Shown: piece by piece, positions 59,699 to 64,000 of the stretch | Numbering within the stretch: the stretch's first letter is position 1 | Layout: every line of letters begins with the position of its first letter | Assembly: GCA_014058105.1 (NCBI GenBank) | Contig: JACGCM010001161.1 | Coordinates: 310,001-374,000 of the forward strand | Origin: Kingdonia uniflora | Lineage: Eukaryota > Streptophyta > Magnoliopsida > Ranunculales > Circaeasteraceae | Direction: 5' to 3' | Length of the DNA stretch: 64,000 nt | The notes under the pieces: model-generated | The model's database searches: none | What the model saw: the letters and a program-made list of their open reading frames with translations, nothing else | Told to the model about the DNA's origin: nothing | Made by a program: the position numbers and the translations under genes

Positions 59699-59753
59699 AT
59701 ACCGGGTCTCTCGGGTGAAAGCCGAGTATCCTTACCAACTAGACTACAAAGGA
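59699..59753 (-). pseudogene. Truncated tRNA-Glu (UUC) pseudogene
   Basis: The minus strand reads TCCTTTGTAGTCTAGTTGGT...CTCGGCTTTCACCCGAG...GACCCGG, a tRNA-Glu with anticodon UUC. Sequence identity ends within the T arm, so the T loop, the B box and the 3' acceptor strand are missing. The acceptor 5' strand also has G-to-T at position 4. Confidence 0.9.
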
Positions 59754-60995
59754 TGCTTATCTGAAATTAATTAAATCTATATTATTATCCACTATAGTTT
59801 TGTAAATAAGGAACCATATGGATGTGTTACTGCTTAGTTTCATAAATCATAAATCATGAAACAATAGCACTTTTTTAAGCGGGATATGAAAAGGTATGCT
59901 CTAATACATCCATACACTGATAACTCTTACAAGTGTTGCATCATATGGCGTTCTAGGCAAGAGAAGCTATGGAATACTCAAAGCTTCCAACAAAATACAA
60001 TTAAACGGTGAGGACTGTATCCAGTAGCTGCAAGCACAAACTTTAGTTCCACTATTACCGAATAGAATTCCATTTACAAAGCAACTTCAATATTTGAAGA
60101 TTTAATGTTCAATTATGACTTTAGGCATTGCTTATTTAATCTCATTGCATTATATCAACCTCCTACTAAAGTTACTGATATTGTCTGTATAGGATTCCAT
60201 GGTTCTCCAGCACTTTTTTTCCGGCTCTCAGGATCTTCTGAACATTGTAACTCCATAATATATGCAAATATAGATTGGGGAGTGGAGGGTTTACAATAAC
60301 AACACCTCGTAATATACATATTTCAAGCAGAAACGGAACCAGATCCATATCTATGTTCGCTTAGTTTAACTCATATCAAACTGTCATAAAGTAAAGAGAG
60401 GGATAACAGAAAAACACTGCGACAGAAGAGAGTCAAGTAATCCCACGTTTTAACTCGTATTCCTTCAACTGTTTAACGAATATCAGGCTGACATAAATTA
60501 TATTAATCGTTTCCATAAAAACCTGCATAATGTGGATCATCCAATGACCAATGACAAGATATAGCAGGCCACACTATCAGATTTATCTTTGTCGTCAGGA
60601 CCTCAAATATGTTCAAGTAATGGAGCCAACTGATGGTGATAGATACATAACAAAAGCTATTAACTGCTAAGACATAGAGTTGTCATATACTTAATACCCA
60701 CCGGTGGAGAGAAAAAATCACTCGTACGTGGCATTCAAAATGATCAAATTACTGATAGAAATCCTAGCTAGTGGTTCAAATGGTGCACAGAGGATAAGAA
60801 AGCTCAAGCAAGAAGAAGCAAGAATGTGATGTAAATATTTAATAACAAGTTGTTTTTTGGAAAGAATTCTGGAGTACTATCATATCGAGGGAAATATTTA
60901 TTCAACAAAATGTTAATAAATGATAATTAAATAAATTTCTAACCTATATTTCATACTTGAACAATTGGAGTCTTCAGACACTAATCTAGACTTAA
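59754..60995. other. Intergenic DNA and 3' UTR of the EF-hand/TPR gene
   Basis: The part adjoining 60995 is the presumed 3' UTR of the minus-strand TPR gene. I recognise no other gene or element. Confidence 0.55.
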
Positions 60996-63395
60996 CTACG
61001 AAAAATCCCGGGGTAAACTCTTAGAATGCAAACTTAAGAAATTGCACTTATCTTTAATTGCTTCAGTTTGACTCCCATACTCTTTGAATGTATACTCTTC
61101 TTGCTTGAACTCAGATGGCACCTTTCCTTCACTATAGCATTGGCTACATAAACTGAAATGAGATTTCATCTCCTTGAAACGGGAGCCGGTTATAGGGTAA
61201 CGGCATGCTGAGCAAGCATGGTTACCATGTCGTGTTCTATCCCCACTTTCAAGTTTCATCAGAGTAGACATGATCCCAAAACCTGAGTTCAAATCATCAA
61301 ACATATCTAAAAACTCTGGAAAAGATAAGGTTGTATCATCAACTTCTCCCTGATTTTCATTGAATTCATAAGAGGAGATATAAATGGCTCTTAACAATTC
61401 GATGTATCTCACAGCGACAGATTTCCTGATTCGTGCTTCATCTATGTTACCACGCAGCCACATAAGAGCATCGAAGACCATCCTTTTTCGCTTCACAGAA
61501 GAACCTTTGCAAATTGGTGAAATAACAGCGTAGAACATGCCTAAATTAATATCACCAGAACCCCAATCATCAAATATGGAGAGAATTCTCCTATTAATAG
61601 CTCTTACCGCTCCTTGAAATGTTTCGGGCTTCAGGAAATGAAGCAACCTGCAAAGAATTCCCTCCAATGCAGGCTTGCGCACAGATTTCTCTGGGACCTT
61701 ATACTCATTCATCTCCTTCTTTAAGATATCCACATTACAGTGATTCAGCCTAGTGAGCTTCTGAAAATCTCTAATGTTGAGTGCATTGGCCAATTCCTCC
61801 CTTTTAGTAGTTTCTGAACCTATTGTCTTAAACTTGGACAATTCAACAACAAGAAAACCCTCCTCATCATCATTACCACCACCCCCATTTTGCTTACTTC
61901 TCTTCTTATCTAACTGCTTAAAATGGGCAATGGCATCGTGTAATTCAACCCTATTTGTCATCTTAAAAGCCTCTTTCAATGTTTTTCTCGCTTCCTCACC
62001 ATCGTTAATACCTAATAGTGCCACCGCCTTATTGAGCTGTGCTCGCCAATGGCTAGGCCACACGGCTAAAACCCTAGTATACATTTCCGAAGCTCGTTGA
62101 TATCTCCCCATATCCATATAAAGGCCACCCAGATTGTATAGAGCATCAACATGTCCTGCCCTCAAATCAATCGCCTTTTGAAACTCTCTAACCGCCCTAT
62201 CATCCTCTCCCATTGCGTGCAAAGCCGACCCTAAATCGCAATGTGCATCAGGGTAATCTGATTTCAAGAATATTGCTTCTTCCAACGCTTTCTCAGCTGC
62301 CTGATACTCTCCTACCCCAAAAAGGGCACTCCCCAAAAGCTTCAAAGCCCTAAAATGAGTTGGACAAAGAATAGCAGCTTCTCTGTAATGTTCACAAGCA
62401 CTTAAAATCATACCTTCCGCTTCTAACGAAATCCCGAGATTAACATGAATTTGAGGAAGAAGATAACTCCACTGGTTTCCACCACTCTCGGCAGCCTTGA
62501 GCGCCAACAAAAACTCCTCCTTTCCTTCCCTAAACCTCCCAAGAACATACAAACAGTTCCCGGCCCTAAAATGTGGTCTAAAATTTGTCGGTTGAAGCTC
62601 ACAAGCCCGACTAAAACTCACCAAAGCTTCCTTAAACAAATGGTTATCATATAAAAGCCTCCCGATCGCCATATGAGCATCGAAAACCTCTTCTACTCGT
62701 TCCAACCCCGATTTTGCCCCCACCCCGTCTGCTCTTCCTCTCAAAACCTCAAGTTCCTTAATAAACGCAATATAACCATGCCCTAATTCATCCCAAAACA
62801 CTTTTTTTTCAAAAACTTCTGAAACTTGCCCAAATTCAGGAGTAGTAGTAGTATTAGACCAACCTGGCTCCTCGGAATACGCGTCACATTGCTCCCCCTT
62901 CAATTTCCCACTCTTGCATTGCTTAGATTTCAACCGTCTAATCAAAATCTCCAAATCATCAACCATCTTCACCGTTTCGTCAAACACAATCCCTTGATTC
63001 GGCGTCTCTGCCCACGCTGCCGTCCTTAAATCCTTTCCGTGCTCCTCTTCATCGAACACCACCTCGGCGATGGACGACGAAGAGGTGGCGAAAAGATCGT
63101 TGGGTTCGAGACGAAGAGCGTGGAAGTCACGATCAACATCTCCTGCACCGTCATCATAAGTACGCGCGAGACCTTCAAGAGATAGACCCCTTTTGACGTC
63201 GATGTAGTCGTGGTAGGTTTTAAAGACCTCGTCGAGAATCGCGTCGATTTGTTCTTGGCTGAAATTAACCATGGGGTTTACAGAGATGACGAGAGACGAC
63301 ATCTCGTCACGGTTTAGACCTCCGTCTGCATTGAGATCGAATTGGTTGAAGATTTGTTGAACCTTCTCTGCTCTCTTCATCCTCGATGTCCCCAT
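60996..63395 (-). CDS. EF-hand and TPR-repeat protein (At1g05150/At2g32450 family)
   Basis: Single exon, 799 aa. The ATG at 63395 (MGTSRMKRAEKVQQIF) is chosen over an upstream ATG at 63602 because the extra 69 residues are low-complexity leader translation. One canonical EF-hand loop spans residues 20-31 (DLNADGGLNRDE). A central TPR array (about 235-480) shows repeats such as 'LFKEALVSFSRACELQPTNF', 'GEYQAAEKALEEAIFLKSDY' and 'DDRAVREFQKAIDLRAGH'. The C-terminal region is family-specific ('LSIFDDWGSGDINLGMFYAV') and ends with a zinc-binding-looking CxxC...CxxC pair (Cys728, 731, 750, 753). Length and layout match two Arabidopsis calcium-binding TPR proteins of about 800 aa. Its role is not well defined; Ca-dependent scaffolding is inferred. 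The 5' leader holds a (GA)n tract at about 63432-63449. Confidence 0.95.
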   Translation of the reverse strand: MGTSRMKRAEKVQQIFNQFDLNADGGLNRDEMSSLVISVNPMVNFSQEQIDAILDEVFKTYHDYIDVKRGLSLEGLARTYDDGAGDVDRDFHALRLEPNDLFATSSSSIAEVVFDEEEHGKDLRTAAWAETPNQGIVFDETVKMVDDLEILIRRLKSKQCKSGKLKGEQCDAYSEEPGWSNTTTTPEFGQVSEVFEKKVFWDELGHGYIAFIKELEVLRGRADGVGAKSGLERVEEVFDAHMAIGRLLYDNHLFKEALVSFSRACELQPTNFRPHFRAGNCLYVLGRFREGKEEFLLALKAAESGGNQWSYLLPQIHVNLGISLEAEGMILSACEHYREAAILCPTHFRALKLLGSALFGVGEYQAAEKALEEAIFLKSDYPDAHCDLGSALHAMGEDDRAVREFQKAIDLRAGHVDALYNLGGLYMDMGRYQRASEMYTRVLAVWPSHWRAQLNKAVALLGINDGEEARKTLKEAFKMTNRVELHDAIAHFKQLDKKRSKQNGGGGNDDEEGFLVVELSKFKTIGSETTKREELANALNIRDFQKLTRLNHCNVDILKKEMNEYKVPEKSVRKPALEGILCRLLHFLKPETFQGAVRAINRRILSIFDDWGSGDINLGMFYAVISPICKGSSVKRKRMVFDALMWLRGNIDEARIRKSVAVRYIELLRAIYISSYEFNENQGEVDDTTLSFPEFLDMFDDLNSGFGIMSTLMKLESGDRTRHGNHACSACRYPITGSRFKEMKSHFSLCSQCYSEGKVPSEFKQEEYTFKEYGSQTEAIKDKCNFLSLHSKSLPRDFS

Positions 63396-64000
63396 TTTTA
63401 TCAAATTAGGGTTTTGTTGAGATGAAGAGAGAAAGAGAGAGAGAGAGAGTGTTTGTTTGGATACGTTGTTTCTCTCTCTCTTTAATTTTTTTGTTTCTGT
63501 TACACTTGAATCGTTAAAAAGTCGTTGGTGGCAGTTGGTTTGAGAGACTTCACTTCTTTCCATATTTGAACGTTTAAACCTGGCGTTATAACGATGACAC
63601 AAAGGGCATTTCCAAGTGTTTTTTTAATAACTTAAGAGGGGCATTTCATGAGAGATGAGGATGTTATCTTCTACCTTTGATAAAAGCTGCTTGGTTGGTG
63701 CTAGTAATAACCTCAACTACTCTACTCAGTCTGATAGTAATAACTTCGGAAATGCATTTATAGAGTCTAAAGTCATTAAAACTACAGGGGGCTTGAGTTT
63801 TGGGAACAAGGGTAAGATCATCTCCTAAAGTACGTGACTAGTGGATTTTCTTCATTCAACAGTGCCTCACTGACTTGACTTGACTTCAAATCCAAGGCCG
63901 AGTTTTGGATTTCAAGACTCAGCCTTGAAATTTAATGTCGCGATTGAGCGCCTAAGTGTTGGGTGCCTATTATATTTTTAAACAGGTGCCTAAGGTTTGG
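63396..64000. other. Promoter of the EF-hand/TPR gene and window edge
   Basis: A CT/GA-rich leader lies at 63420-63480 and AT-rich DNA beyond. No further gene is recognised before the right edge. Confidence 0.55.

Noticed and set aside
63396..63602. Extending the EF-hand/TPR protein to an upstream ATG at 63602
   Set aside because: The extra 69 residues translate a CT-rich leader (TLSLSLFLSSS) and the known family starts at MGTxRxxRAEK-like sequence.

Overview
This window comes from a nuclear chromosome of a eudicot plant. The evidence is: GT-AG introns throughout, plant-specific protein architectures, plant Ty1/copia, Ty3/gypsy and L1-type LINE elements with tRNA-iMet primer sites, MITEs, and an intron-free tRNA-Glu gene. 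I cannot name the species. Gene models were built by reading splice sites and checking that the phase closes across every exon. Family assignments and Arabidopsis comparisons come from memory, not from a search.

Layout. 1-3.9 kb (minus): 5' half of a DUF726/TMCO4-like membrane protein gene that runs off the left edge. 4.6-10.1 kb (minus): an eight-exon chromatin-type gene of the NERD/C3H44 family (PHD, SWIB, two GYF copies, CCCH) in which an exon-intron module and a GYF module were duplicated. 10.5-28.0 kb: a block of nested transposons. It holds LINE-A (about 11.5-18 kb, 5' leader perhaps to 19.5 kb) carrying two LTR-type insertions, LINE-B (19.8-27.25 kb) split by a 4.4-kb gypsy-type element, and a 5'-truncated LINE-C ending about 250 bp before the next gene. 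28.3-39.9 kb (plus): a 14-exon UPF0183/PHAF1 gene with transposon debris in intron 2 and a 3.4-kb intron 12. 42.1-44.0 kb (plus): a complete five-exon GH9 endo-1,4-beta-glucanase. 45.7-51.2 kb: a copia element with matching LTRs, CATAT target duplications and a chimeric interior. 51.4-53.7 kb: 5' part of another copia element. 54.8-55.9 kb: MITEs, one with a 9-bp target duplication. 56.0 kb: tRNA-Glu(CUC). 57.4-58.2 kb (plus): an unrecognised acidic protein with an internal duplication. 58.5-58.8 kb (minus): a small secreted peptide precursor with a DY motif. 59.7 kb: truncated tRNA-Glu pseudogene. 61.0-63.4 kb (minus): a single-exon EF-hand/TPR protein.

How the genes relate. The host genes are housekeeping or regulatory genes with no shared pathway, and there is no operon. 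The order DUF726 - PHD/SWIB/GYF - UPF0183 appears to join two Arabidopsis neighbour pairs that sit on different chromosomes there (At2g18090/At2g18100 and At3g51120/At3g51130). That suggests an ancestral gene order later split by duplication and gene loss. The transposons account for roughly half of the window, and their reverse transcriptases are visibly broken. The most novel-looking single locus is the small DY-peptide precursor at 58.5-58.8 kb.
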